Under the pieces are notes generated by a model. It searched no databases and was not told where the DNA came from. It saw only the letters and a list, made by a program, of their open reading frames with translations. Positions 10,195 through 18,854 of a DNA stretch of 64,000 nucleotides are shown piece after piece (within the stretch, counting starts at the first letter, position 1; every line of letters starts with the position of its first letter). The stretch lies in NCBI RefSeq assembly GCF_009914765.1, contig NZ_WYDS01000014.1, forward strand, positions 62,001-126,000. Direction: 5' to 3'. Origin of the DNA: Halodesulfovibrio sp. MK-HDV. GTDB taxonomy: Bacteria; Desulfobacterota; Desulfovibrionia; Desulfovibrionales; Desulfovibrionaceae. The translations under genes and the position numbers were made by a program.

Positions 10195-10212
10195 ATACAA
10201 TCCTTATGTTTA

Positions 10213-10374
10213 TTAAATAGGATGACTGTAGAAGCGTATTGTTACGACGTCTTTAAACGACTCAGGACTACTGTAAATCTGAAACGCAAAGTATAGGAAA
10301 AAAGAAACTGCAAAAAGTGTCCATATAAGAATAAAGACTACATTCGAAATTAACAGCCGCTTGTCATTTTCCAT
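10213..10374 (-). CDS. 53-residue single-pass membrane protein leading the abl operon
   Basis: This short frame encodes 53 residues beginning MENDKRLLISNVVFILIW, behind a strong ribosome binding site (GAAAGGAGAAAGAAATG). One hydrophobic helix spans about residues 8-32, with a charged N terminus and a polar tail (SPESFKDVVTIRFY). It ends 18 bases before the ablA start, so the two are very likely cotranscribed. Small membrane proteins often act as subunits or modulators of transporters. A link to osmolyte transport or sensing is only a guess from position. I do not recognise the family. Confidence 0.7.
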   Translation of the reverse strand: MENDKRLLISNVVFILIWTLFAVSFFLYFAFQIYSSPESFKDVVTIRFYSHPI

Positions 10375-11214
10375 TTCTTTCTCCTTTCACGCTACGCATT
10401 CATAGCACTCAATCAATGACGAATTACGCTAATACAACACTTAAGATACATCATGGATCATAAAACAAAAGGGGAAGGTTTGGGGGGTGATCGGGGGATG
10501 AGCATGTACCCGAAAATAATGAAAAGAACCTGTCAAGGCAAAAAAAGTTCAACTCTCCGTTGTATATGAAAAGATTACAGCACGTCATGACATCATTCCG
10601 ACCGGACATGTGCTGGCGAATCTTAATGCAGGAGAAGGCAAAACTGTTTGAGTTGAATAGCGTGCCCATGATCTTCAATTTCATTTACTACTCGCTTATA
10701 AAGCTAAGAGAATTGTTCCCGAAACTATAGCTATGTCTGGTCAATAATTGGCCAAACAACATTTGAAACTCGACATATTCATTTCAAAACTGAAATCAAC
10801 GTTGAGAATACATACAAATTCGACGAACTGACACAATCTACCTTTCGACGCTGTAGCGCGGCAAACTGGTGTTACAGCTCAGCATAGAGGGCTTTCCCGC
10901 TGGAGTTCTAAAACTGACGAAAGGCGAAGATAGATATAAAAGAAAGCTCCTAGCTTAATACGCTAGGAGCTTTCTTTATGCGCAATTTCAGGGAGGGAAG
11001 CTTATGTATCCAATTTTCTTGTACATATCTTTCAAGGTTCGGCCTGTATACGTAAGGAATGAATATGACCAAAAACCTCGCCACCTCTCTCGGCATACTT
11101 TCGGTCATTGGCAGCGAAATAGCATAATAAGGAATCTATGTCGAAGAATGTAGTCTTGCATTCACGAGGCAGTGACACGCCTCAACTCTGCTTGAAGACG
11201 TATATTTTTCTGAA
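10375..11214. other. Intergenic region between the abl and feo operons
   Basis: About 840 bases. It should contain the abl operon promoter near 10380-10450 and the feo terminator at 10941-10975. A short plus-strand frame at about 10530-10632 encodes a peptide (HDIIPTGHVLANLNAGEG) reminiscent of the SAF domain of UxaA-type dehydratases. It has no start and stops at once, so at most it is a gene remnant. No supported gene was found. Confidence 0.5.
10941..10975. terminator. Bidirectional rho-independent terminator
   Basis: A perfect 14-bp stem (AGAAAGCTCCTAGC, seven-base loop, then its complement) has T-rich flanks in both directions. It lies about 240 bases past the end of feoB on the minus strand and most likely ends feo transcription. 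Confidence 0.8.
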
Positions 11215-11784
11215 TCATTTTACATATTCGACACCGAGTTGTTGTTTTGTTTCACCTATGGATTTTGGAAGCATGCCCATCACAACGGTGGTCAATACGC
11301 AAAGTCCGTAGAATAACCACATCATCTGCATTCCGGTTAAATTAAGTATTTTTCCGCCAGTAAATACAAAGGTTGCTACGCCCAGTCCGAGTAATGTTTG
11401 GTAGGCAACAGAAAAACACATGAGCTTGGTAGAAGCTGTTTGCATTCGAACCATAATTAACGTTGGAATGCATGGAGGGTATAACGCCATGAAAAGCATT
11501 AATGCTAAAGCATGGAGCGAAGTAAAACCTTCTTCCCCTTCTTTCATACTTTCCTGAACTGATTTGTTGCTTCCATCAACTGCGTAGATAGCACCTAGTG
11601 TTGCTGCGCTATTCTCCTTTGCGGCAAACGCTGAGAGTAAAGCAATATTGATGCGCCAATTGAATCCGGCATATTGAGTTACAGGCTCTAAAGCGTGTCC
11701 CATCATGCCAAGGAAACTGTTTTCAAATTGCGCTGCCCGTAATTCTCTGCGTAGCTTTCGTCTTGTTCGTTGGACGTTACGCAA
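11215..11784 (-). pseudogene. feoB: FeoB C-terminal part, out of frame with the rest
   Basis: This frame encodes the end of FeoB: RNVQRTRRKLRRELRAAQ, ALEPVTQYAGFNWRINIALLSAFAAKENSAATLGAIY and further membrane helices, ending LGVEYVK. The AAKENSAATLGAIY block is a hallmark of the FeoB permease. In the intact family it is continuous with the upstream part. Here the reading frame must shift at the A6 run on the minus strand (plus coordinates 11796-11801): removing one A joins DAIKIAKAL to RNVQRT. No plausible independent start or ribosome binding site exists, so it is a fragment rather than a separate gene. The residues otherwise look conserved, which suggests a recent event or a sequencing error. 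Confidence 0.88.
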
Positions 11785-11819
11785 AGCTTTAGCAATTTTT
11801 TATTGCATCTGTACCTTGT

Positions 11820-13721
11820 TTAGCAGCAATACTGTAAAATTGCGGATTTTTTGCGGCAAATTTTTGTTGGATTTCGTGTAATGTTGCAGGGTCTTTTACT
11901 CCACGTTTTTGCTTTTTTGTATCCGTCGGCAAACAGAATTAAATCCATAAGATTTTGTTCATCCACTGCATTGTGGAGCGTAGTGGCAGACGTTACATCT
12001 AAAAATTTTGTGACAGCTGCTGTTTCTTTTTGCTCAAAACCATTTTGTACTTCGGTAGATAGTGTTGGAAAATTGATGAGCACAAAGACAATTACAGCTA
12101 CGGCAATGACGACAGTGACGATTTTTTTAACAAAGAGCCACATGCGTTCTAAGGCACGGTGTAATACGCCTGATACCGTTGGTAGATGGTATGCAGGCAT
12201 TTCCATAATGAACGGTGCACTTTCGTATTTGCTCAACACTGTAAGTGATAAGGCTTTTGCTACAGGCAGAGCCATAAAGAGAGTCACCGTTGCGATGAAG
12301 AACATTGCAATTCCTGAATGATCGCTAAAGTAGGCGCTGATCAAAATGAGATACAATGGCACTTTTGCGAGGCAGTTCATCATTGGCACAACCATAAGTG
12401 TTGTAAGACGTGCCCGTTCATCCGGAATGGCCTTGGTCGCCAATACACCCGGAATGGCGCACCCTCCTACGTATACACCACCAAGAATAAGCGGCAAGGT
12501 TGATTGTCCGTGCATACCGAATTTACGGAACAGCCGATCTAAAAGAAACGCCATGCGCGGCATGTAGCCACTGTCTTCAAGAATTGCGATCAAGCTGAAA
12601 AGTAAAAAGAAAATAGGTAAATAATTTAAGATTGCGGTAACGCTCTGAATTGTCCAGCTTCCGAGAGAACGACTTACCGGATCAACAAGAAAGTTTGGCT
12701 GTGGGAAAATTTGCATCAGGAAGTCACCTAGTGCCGCCCACATAGGCCATACGCGTTGTGCTAAGTCGTTTCCTAGAACAATCGACACCTGATATAAGCA
12801 AAAAAGAATGGCAAACAAAATGATCGGGCCAAATACTTTGTGACAAATGTATCTGTCTAGTTTGTCAGAAAAAGTCTCTGCAGCTTGACTTCTGGCAGTG
12901 ACGCACTCTTTGCAGATGGAAGCACATGCTTCGTGGCGTTTTTTTGCAATAAACCTTTCAATATCTTGACCTGTTACTCGCATGAATTCTTCTCTGTACT
13001 CTTCTACAGATGCGAGAATAGCTGTGGATGTTGCTAAAAGATTTTGGTTGGTTTTACTTACAAAAGCTAATGCTTCCGCATCATTTTCCAGAAGTTTGAT
13101 AGCAAGCCATCGCAAAGGATAATTTTTCGTTGATAGTGGTAAAAGCTCTTCTGCTACCTTAGTTATGTAAGATTCTAGTTCTCCGTAATCTATCGTATAA
13201 TTTCGCTGAGGATTTTCATCTGTTGCAGTCATGCTTTCTGCTAACGCATCGAGCAGTTCTTTACGCCCGAAAGATTTTTTCCCAATGGTTCGAATTACAC
13301 GAATGCCAAGCTGCTGCTCCAGTTTGGATGAATCAACAGAGATGTGACGCCGTTCAGCCACATCAACCATATTCAGAGCAAGAACTGTGGGCTTTTCCAT
13401 TTCGAGCAATTGCAGCGTTAGGTACAGATGACGCTGTAAATTAGAGCAATCTGCTACATCAATAAGTACCTGCGGATCGTCATGAAGAATTACGTCCCGC
13501 GCGACCCGCTCTTCAAGTGAATAGGATGTGAAGCTGTATGTTCCAGGAAGGTCAACAAGTTCAACGGATGTGCCTCCTACAGAGAGGATTCCTACTTTTT
13601 TTTCAACAGTCACACCGGGGTAGTTGGCAACGTGCTGTCTTGCACCTGTTAACATATTAAATACGGTAGATTTTCCGCAGTTTGGCTGTCCTGCTAATGC
13701 AATGGTACTAACTTTATTCAC
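11820..13721 (-). pseudogene. feoB: FeoB ferrous iron transporter, N-terminal and central part, frameshifted
   Basis: FeoB imports Fe(II) across the inner membrane. This frame starts with GTG at 13721 (AAAGG upstream) and shows the G-protein motifs GQPNCGKST (residues 11-19), DLPGTYSF and NMVD, then the first permease helices. About the first 600 residues are genuine. After ADGYKK the frame runs into a false tail and stops. Deleting one A from the A6 run (plus 11913-11918) or the nearby A5 run restores QKRGVKDPATLHEIQQKF, the expected FeoB sequence, until a second A6 run shifts it again. Both corrections together would give about 834 residues, a normal FeoB length. It sits directly downstream of feoA. 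It is either a recent pseudogene, a homopolymer sequencing error, or rescued by slippage. Confidence 0.9.
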
Positions 13722-13788
13722 AACAGCACCTTTCGTCTGAACGGGAATATAATAATGGGACGCTCATACGCTACCTATCCTTATGTGT

Positions 13789-13813
13789 TGCTGCTCTGCC
13801 CTAGGGGGCAGCA
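13789..13813 (-). other. Imperfect hairpin between feoA and feoB
   Basis: A GC-rich imperfect inverted repeat around CTGCCC-TAGG-GGCAG lies in the 126-base gap between feoA and feoB, with no T tract after it. It could adjust the feoA/feoB ratio or stabilise mRNA. Low certainty. Confidence 0.3.
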
Positions 13814-13847
13814 CAGTCTGAATTTTACACAGCATTAATTCTACTGG

Positions 13848-14069
13848 TTAGTGAACGATTACTTTGATTGCGATGCCGCGTTCTAAAATCAATCTTCCGT
13901 CGCCAATTGAGATGATCATTGGGCCTCGACCCGCGTTCACAACTACTGCGAGCTTTGTTCCGGGGTATACTCCCAGTGACTCCAGTCTTGTTGTGGCACA
14001 ACGACCTGCATCTATAGTAACTACGCAGGCATTAGCCCCTGCGAGAATGGTATTGAGTGTCTTTTTCAT
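13848..14069 (-). CDS. feoA: FeoA, small SH3-like partner of FeoB
   Basis: A 73-residue cytosolic protein of the FeoA family (SH3-like fold) thought to regulate FeoB. The start at 14069 (MKKTLNTILAGANACVV) follows AAGGGTTTTACA; a longer in-frame start at 14108 is not supported by a ribosome binding site and would overlap the predicted -10. Family features visible include LAGANACVVTIDAGRC, RLESLGVYPGTKLAVV and the C-terminal LERGIAIKVIV strand. The gene lies just upstream of feoB, the usual order. A well-placed promoter at 14109-14137 drives it. The gene is intact although feoB is disrupted. Confidence 0.93.
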   Translation of the reverse strand: MKKTLNTILAGANACVVTIDAGRCATTRLESLGVYPGTKLAVVVNAGRGPMIISIGDGRLILERGIAIKVIVH

Positions 14070-14108
14070 TGTAAAACCCTTATGCTTGAAACAATAAAAA
14101 CCAATCAT

Positions 14109-14137
14109 TTAATAGTATTGTGGATGTGACATGTCAA
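14109..14137 (-). promoter_or_regulatory. Predicted sigma-70 promoter of feoA
   Basis: On the minus strand a perfect -35 TTGACA (14132-14137) is separated by 17 bases from TATTAA (14109-14114). Transcription would start near 14102, about 30 bases before feoA. A perfect palindrome TGACATGTCA (14127-14136) overlaps the -35, suggesting direct repression. Confidence 0.7.
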
Positions 14138-14142
14138 AAAAA

Positions 14143-14175
14143 AGAGTAAATTGACATTGGGTGTCAACTTACTCT
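14143..14175. promoter_or_regulatory. Long inverted repeat upstream of the feoA promoter
   Basis: Fourteen-base arms (AGAGTAAATTGACA and TGTCAACTTACTCT) with a single mismatch flank a five-base loop. It contains TTGACA/TGTCAA half sites like those over the feoA -35. On the minus strand it is followed by T residues, so a terminator for incoming transcription is an alternative to an operator. Confidence 0.6.
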
Positions 14176-14207
14176 TGCGGCATAGTAAAAAGCAGTTATT
14201 AAATGAA

Positions 14208-14220
14208 AATGAATGTCATT
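14208..14220. promoter_or_regulatory. Possible Fur-type box between feoA and the Fur-family gene
   Basis: AATGA-ATG-TCATT is a perfect inverted repeat in AT-rich DNA between divergent feoA and the regulator gene. It resembles the core of the Fur consensus, though it is shorter than the strong box at 54507. Confidence 0.45.
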
Positions 14221-14299
14221 CGCTCAAATGCTTGCCTTTCATACTGAGGCGTTGTAAGCACTTGTTTACCGACATAACTCGTGGAGGTGTTTATAGAAA

Positions 14300-14764
14300 A
14301 TGAGTGAGCCTTTGGGGATTTTTCAAGATTATCTTAAAAGGAAAGGGCTCAAGGTCACAACGCAGCGCGAATTCATTTTGCATGTTTTTATTCGGCTAAC
14401 TACACCGGTAACGGTGGATGAGCTGTATCAGGAAGTTGTAAAGCTAGACCCAACAATTAGTATTTCTACCCTGTACAGAACGATTAAGCTTATTGCGGGA
14501 TGTGGCCTTGCCAGTAGCGAGCAGACAGATGAAGGTGCAATCCATTACAAGCCAGTTGTTGAAGTACGTTTTGTTATGGTTTGCGAGTGCTGCGGAACTG
14601 AAACGCCTTTCGTAAACCCTTATCTGGATTGCATTCACAATGAGGCATCACGCCAGAAGGGTTTTGAACTCCGAAGATGTCATACTGTTATTTACGGCAT
14701 CTGTAATAACTGTCGAAAAAGAGAGGTTGCCATACCCATAACGTCTTTAACAATTACAGCGTAA
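14300..14764 (+). CDS. Fur-family metal-responsive regulator
   Basis: A 154-residue Fur-superfamily repressor. The N-terminal winged helix (about residues 5-85) includes GLKVTTQREFILHVF and the recognition region ISISTLYRTIKLI. The C-terminal half carries two CxxC pairs (CECC and CNNC) typical of the structural zinc site. The metal-sensing HxH region is weak (HYKPVVEVRFVMVCECC lacks the usual HHDH), so the sensed signal could differ from iron. The start follows GTGGAGGT at slightly long spacing. It is transcribed divergently from feoAB, and the shared region holds inverted repeats. Control of feoAB and perhaps of the siderophore locus is inferred from context. Confidence 0.88.
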   Translation: MSEPLGIFQDYLKRKGLKVTTQREFILHVFIRLTTPVTVDELYQEVVKLDPTISISTLYRTIKLIAGCGLASSEQTDEGAIHYKPVVEVRFVMVCECCGTETPFVNPYLDCIHNEASRQKGFELRRCHTVIYGICNNCRKREVAIPITSLTITA

Positions 14765-14927
14765 CTATATATTCGCTTCCACTTTTTACATACCAAGTTT
14801 TCTACCAGTTCTTTCTGTTTAGTCCGCAGAAAAATTCTTTGAAAGTCCGTTAGTAGCCTCTGCATATTGCATTGGCATAACTATTACCTATGGCTCATGT
14901 GAATGAGTTACATGGAGACGGACACCA

Positions 14928-15755
14928 ATGTATCGTACGTATTATATAGCTCTTCTTTTCCTTGCGGGGCAGCTGCTCTCTTTGGCGCCAGCTTACGCAA
15001 GTTCAAAACAGGCTCAGTCACTTGCTTCGGGCACGATAGCCGTCGAGCAAAAAGCTCAGAAAAAAATTAGTGCATGGCAGCAGGAAAAGCATAGTGTCAT
15101 CGCGCAGATTAACAATAAGCAAGTTGAATTTGACTGGCTTACTCATCAAAAAAATAAATATTCCCGCTACATCAAAACGCTCGAAGGCAATATTGCAGAA
15201 ATGAAGCGCCAGCAGCAAGAACTTGAAATGATTGCTAACGCTGTTACGCCTCTTCTTGAAAATACCGTTGCCCGACTCGAATTCTTTATCGATGAAGATC
15301 AACCGTTTTTGTCTAAAGAACGACAGGAGCGCATGTCCAATATTAAAAAAGCTCTTGCAGACCCGCATCTAGCGCAGGCTGAACAGCTCCGCCGTGTTTT
15401 AGAAACTCTTGAAGTAGAAACAGGATATGGCTCAGGTATTGAGATAGATAGCGAAGATGTAGTGCTTGAGGGGCAGCCTTTGCGTGCAGAAACTGTTCGC
15501 GCTGGTCGCCTAGGTTACTATTGTGTTTCTCCGGATAAACAACAGGTCGGCATATGGTCTCCGGTAAAAAAAGAGTTTGTTATGGTTGCGGATAGCAACA
15601 AACAAGCCGTTCTTTCCTTGCGAACTATTGCACGCCGCAAACAGATTGTTGAAGTAACTCCTTTGCCTCTGGCCATTGAAGTGACTTCGGTTCCGACTCC
15701 ATCGTCGTCAGTTGAATCTGTTGCAAGCCGCTCTACTTCTCCGGAGAAAGAATAA
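14928..15755 (+). CDS. DUF3450 periplasmic coiled-coil protein of the TonB2-type system
   Basis: A 275-residue protein with a signal peptide (to about residue 24, PAYASS). A long coiled coil (about 30-115, rich in Lys/Gln/Glu) is followed by a compact C-terminal domain with RAGRLGYYCVSPDKQQVGIW, characteristic of DUF3450. In Vibrio, members of this family lie first in the TonB2 operon, where they accompany TtpC. The same order is seen here, with the TtpC-like gene two bases beyond the stop codon. Its exact function is not established; a periplasmic support role for TonB-dependent uptake is likely. The start ATG follows GGAGACGG with a rather long spacer. Confidence 0.85.
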   Translation: MYRTYYIALLFLAGQLLSLAPAYASSKQAQSLASGTIAVEQKAQKKISAWQQEKHSVIAQINNKQVEFDWLTHQKNKYSRYIKTLEGNIAEMKRQQQELEMIANAVTPLLENTVARLEFFIDEDQPFLSKERQERMSNIKKALADPHLAQAEQLRRVLETLEVETGYGSGIEIDSEDVVLEGQPLRAETVRAGRLGYYCVSPDKQQVGIWSPVKKEFVMVADSNKQAVLSLRTIARRKQIVEVTPLPLAIEVTSVPTPSSSVESVASRSTSPEKE

Positions 15756-15756
15756 T

Positions 15757-17166
15757 ATGCGTACCTCAATATCCACCGTTCTTATTGCTCTATTTTTATT
15801 ATGCAGCTCAGTGACTTCTTTTGCTGTTTCAGCGGACGAGGTCAGCCCTGAGCAATGGCAAAAGACTATTAAGACACTAAAACAGCTGAACATCACACAT
15901 AAGACTGATGTTAAAAAAGCACTCGACTTATCCTCTCAAAACAAGGTGCAATTAACAGGAAAGCTCGCGCAACTTAAAAAAGCTGTATCTAACACAGACA
16001 TACAGGTTCATACCCTGACTGCACGTTATCAAAAGCTGATTAAGGATGAGGCGAAGCTTACTGCATTGCTTAAAAGTCGTCGGGAAGAGATTAAAACTTT
16101 TGAAGGAACCGTGCGTACTGCTGCAAAGCTTATGCAGGATCGTTCCCGTACCAGTTTTTATACGCAGCAGAATCCGGAACGCCTCGCCGCTTTTGCAACC
16201 TTACTCGCACCGGATAGAATGCCTGGCTTGACCGATCTGACCAGGCTTATTGAGATGTACTTCAACGAGCTGCAAGCCACTGCCGATGTGTCTCGTTACT
16301 CAAGTACTATTATCGGTTCAGATGGTCAGCCAATGGATGTTGAGATTATCAGAACCGGTACGTCGTCTGCGGTATATCAGTCCAGTACTGGTGAAGCAGG
16401 TTTTCTGCAGCTGACTGGTGATGGAACCGTATCGCAAAGCGTTAATGGTATATCCTCGCAGCTCAGTGGCACTATCTCCGCAGCCTTTGCAGGTGAACAG
16501 TTCCTGCCGCTTGATTTTAGCCATGGCGCAGCTTTTATCCGTTTTATCGCTGAAGAAGATACGTGGAAAAAAATTGCTGCTGGCGGTGCTCTTGTATGGC
16601 CTATCCTCGGCATTGGTGCAATTGCTCTTCTGCTTGCCATTGAGCGCTTTATCACCCTGAGTCGCTTGCGTCGTTCATCTCCCAAAGAGCTTACTGTTAT
16701 TCTCGAACATGCCGAACATGGTGAATGGGAAGAGTGCCATACTTTACTTGAAAAACGGAGCACTCCTACAGCTCGAGTGTTGAATTCAACGCTTAAGAAA
16801 GCACAAGGAAGCGCCGCTGCGTTGGAAAAAGGCATGGAAGAAGCACTGATGATTGAACTTGCCCGTATGGAGCGCTTCCTGCCTACAATGCAAACTCTCG
16901 CCGCCGTAGCTCCACTTCTTGGTCTTCTAGGTACCGTTACCGGTATGATTAACACGTTTCAGGTGATCACACTTTTCGGAACAGGCGATCCGCATATGCT
17001 TTCCGGTGGTATTTCAGAAGCACTTGTCACAACGCAGCTCGGGCTTGCCGTGGCTATCCCTATTATGATGCTCCATCACCTTTTGAATAGCCGTGTTGAT
17101 CGCCTTGCTAATGATATGGAAGAAAAGGGAACTGCTCTTATCGCCACCATTCTCAATAGGAGATAG
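15757..17166 (+). CDS. ttpC: TtpC-like MotA/TolQ/ExbB proton-channel protein with periplasmic coiled coil
   Basis: A 469-residue protein. The start at 15757 (MRTSISTVLIALFLLC) follows GGAGAAAGAATA and begins a signal sequence. Residues about 30-265 form a long periplasmic region with coiled coils. The C-terminal 190 residues are an ExbB/TolQ domain: ILGIGAIALLLAIERFITL, then the conserved channel segments LAAVAPLLGLLGTVTGMI and SEALVTTQLGLAVAIPIM. This architecture is that of Vibrio TtpC, required for TonB2-dependent siderophore uptake. It probably joins the downstream ExbB/ExbD/TonB to transmit proton-motive force. The gene is tightly packed, with 2-base gaps on both sides. Confidence 0.92.
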   Translation: MRTSISTVLIALFLLCSSVTSFAVSADEVSPEQWQKTIKTLKQLNITHKTDVKKALDLSSQNKVQLTGKLAQLKKAVSNTDIQVHTLTARYQKLIKDEAKLTALLKSRREEIKTFEGTVRTAAKLMQDRSRTSFYTQQNPERLAAFATLLAPDRMPGLTDLTRLIEMYFNELQATADVSRYSSTIIGSDGQPMDVEIIRTGTSSAVYQSSTGEAGFLQLTGDGTVSQSVNGISSQLSGTISAAFAGEQFLPLDFSHGAAFIRFIAEEDTWKKIAAGGALVWPILGIGAIALLLAIERFITLSRLRRSSPKELTVILEHAEHGEWEECHTLLEKRSTPTARVLNSTLKKAQGSAAALEKGMEEALMIELARMERFLPTMQTLAAVAPLLGLLGTVTGMINTFQVITLFGTGDPHMLSGGISEALVTTQLGLAVAIPIMMLHHLLNSRVDRLANDMEEKGTALIATILNRR

Positions 17167-17168
17167 GC

Positions 17169-17804
17169 ATGAGCATCACATCTGAATTACTTGGCCAATA
17201 TCACGCAGGTGGTTTTGTCCTTATTCCGATCATTCTTACGGGGCTGGTAATGTGGTGGCTTATTCTGAGTAAGCTATGCACGCTTGTTCAGTTTCGAAAA
17301 CATGAACGATCACTTGAAGAATTACAGACTAATCCACCACCTGAATGGCATTGGCAACACTCGCTGCGACAGGATTTTGTCAAGCTGCGTTGCCGCGATG
17401 ATGAGGTTAACCACGCATTGATGTCAGCTTTGGGAAATACGTGTTGTGAATCTATGGCAAAGGGAGTTTCGACTATTGCTCTACTTGCCGCTGCCGCACC
17501 GCTTTTGGGGCTGCTAGGAACTGTTACAGGTATGATCAGCACCTTCACCATTATTGCTGAATTTGGGACAGGTAACGCCAGAGGATTAGCCGAAGGTATT
17601 TCGCAGGCACTAATTACAACACAAGGCGGTTTGCTTGTCGCCATTCCCGGATATATTGCCGTGAACATGCTGCAACGGCGCATAGGTAGTCTTCAACAGC
17701 GTATTGATCTGTTTTTAACGTATCTGGATGAACAGCCTCGCGGTGTAGCCCACGATGTTCAGAGTTCATCAGAACTATCCTTCCGGAGTAGTATTCATGG
17801 CTAA
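17169..17804 (+). CDS. exbB: ExbB-type proton channel subunit
   Basis: A 211-residue inner-membrane protein of the MotA/TolQ/ExbB family. Three membrane segments are visible (about residues 14-34, 105-130, 140-165). The channel motifs LAAAAPLLGLLGTVTGMI and SQALITTQGGLLVAIPGYI are conserved, including the Thr residues of the third helix. It starts two bases after ttpC with AGGAGATAGGC as ribosome binding site. Together with ExbD it makes the proton channel that energises TonB. It overlaps exbD by eight bases, a sign of translational coupling. Confidence 0.95.
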   Translation: MSITSELLGQYHAGGFVLIPIILTGLVMWWLILSKLCTLVQFRKHERSLEELQTNPPPEWHWQHSLRQDFVKLRCRDDEVNHALMSALGNTCCESMAKGVSTIALLAAAAPLLGLLGTVTGMISTFTIIAEFGTGNARGLAEGISQALITTQGGLLVAIPGYIAVNMLQRRIGSLQQRIDLFLTYLDEQPRGVAHDVQSSSELSFRSSIHG

Positions 17805-18207
17805 TGTACGGACGAAGAGACGTCGGAAGCAACAAAGTGAACTGAATATGACACCACTTATTGATATGGTGTTCATTTTGCTTATATTTTTCATTGTAAC
17901 GACAAGTTTTGTAAAAGAGTCAGGTGTAGAAATTAACCGCCCAGTCGCAAACACCGCTGTGGTTAATGAAAGTACAAGTCTCATTATAGGAATTACAGAA
18001 AGCAATGAAGTTTGGATAGAGGGTAAAATATATGATGTTCGCTCTGTCCGCGGGTACATGAACCGCTTTCTTGCTGAGACACCGGAAGGGGCGGTTGTCA
18101 TTACTGCGGATAGAGAGTGCCGAAGTGGTCTGCTGATCAAAGTCCTTGATTCGTGCAGGGAAGCTGGCGCAACCAATCTAAGCGTAGCAGCCAGGACACC
18201 ATCATGA
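17797..18207 (+). CDS. exbD: ExbD-type biopolymer transport protein
   Basis: A 136-residue single-pass protein. The start at 17797 (MANVRTKRRRKQQSELN) overlaps exbB and is preferred over a longer frame. The signature LNMTPLIDMVFILLIFFIVTT contains the essential channel aspartate (IDMVF). A periplasmic domain follows (GVEINRP through ITADRECRSGLLIKVLD). It works with ExbB to couple proton flow to TonB. The stop codon overlaps the tonB start (ATGA). Confidence 0.95.
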   Translation: MANVRTKRRRKQQSELNMTPLIDMVFILLIFFIVTTSFVKESGVEINRPVANTAVVNESTSLIIGITESNEVWIEGKIYDVRSVRGYMNRFLAETPEGAVVITADRECRSGLLIKVLDSCREAGATNLSVAARTPS

Positions 18208-18854
18208 TGAAAGTGCCCTATCGCTCAATTCAGTGGGTTTGTTCGGGAGCACTTGCGTCAGCACTTGCGGTGTTGTTGTTACTCGCCCCTGTTTTTTTGA
18301 AGCAGGATGTTGATCCGTCAGACGTGGCGCGGTTTTCACAGCCTGTGTCATTGCGAAAGTTAACGCAGACACCGCCTGAACCTGAAGAAAAAATGCCGGA
18401 GCAGGAGGAGCCAAAGCCGGAGCCGTTGACCGCAGAACCGCTTGCGCTTTCTCCGATTGCTGCCCCGCCAGTATCGCCGATTCAACCAGAAATCTTACAT
18501 GTTGATATCGGAGCAAACCTTGCTCAGGCCGTAGCCATATCGATACCACGTCATAGCGGAGTGTTGTCACTTGGGGATGTTGATGAAGCGCCTGTTCCTA
18601 TATTCACACCACCGCCAATGTATCCGTCAAAAGCACGCAGAAGGCGTTTGGAAAGCAAGCTAATTATAAAAATGATTGTAACATCACAGGGGAATGTCCA
18701 GAAAGCCACCGTAGAAAGCGGGGAGTATCTGGAAACGTTTCGTGAGCCCGCATTGCGAGCTGTAAGGAAATGGCGCTTTAAACCGGCACAACTGCATGGC
18801 AAACCTGTCGCTGTGCTGGTAACACTTCCATTGGAGTTCACATGCAAAAATTAA
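18204..18854 (+). CDS. tonB: TonB energy transducer
   Basis: A 216-residue TonB protein. The start at 18204 overlaps the exbD stop. It shows an N-terminal membrane anchor (about 10-32), a proline/glutamate-rich periplasmic linker (PPEPEEKMPEQEEPKPEP) and a C-terminal TonB domain (about 145-214) with PPMYPSKARRRRLESKLII and ALRAVRKWRFKPAQ. It should contact TonB boxes of outer-membrane receptors, such as the one at 52399-54465. The linker is short, as in the TonB2 type, which relies on helper proteins such as TtpC to span the periplasm. Confidence 0.94.
   Translation: MMKVPYRSIQWVCSGALASALAVLLLLAPVFLKQDVDPSDVARFSQPVSLRKLTQTPPEPEEKMPEQEEPKPEPLTAEPLALSPIAAPPVSPIQPEILHVDIGANLAQAVAISIPRHSGVLSLGDVDEAPVPIFTPPPMYPSKARRRRLESKLIIKMIVTSQGNVQKATVESGEYLETFREPALRAVRKWRFKPAQLHGKPVAVLVTLPLEFTCKN

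Noticed and set aside
10530-10632. Peptide resembling a UxaA SAF-domain fragment between abl and feo operons
   Set aside because: No start codon, immediate stops on both sides, and the resemblance covers only about twenty residues.
10451-10684. A 77-residue minus-strand frame upstream of the abl operon
   Set aside because: No ribosome binding site, low-complexity composition (Phe/Ser/Cys/Pro rich) and no family resemblance.
14143-14175. The long inverted repeat as a true rho-independent terminator for a gene on the minus strand
   Set aside because: No minus-strand gene ends upstream of it, since the neighbouring gene is on the plus strand; an operator role near the divergent promoters is more likely.
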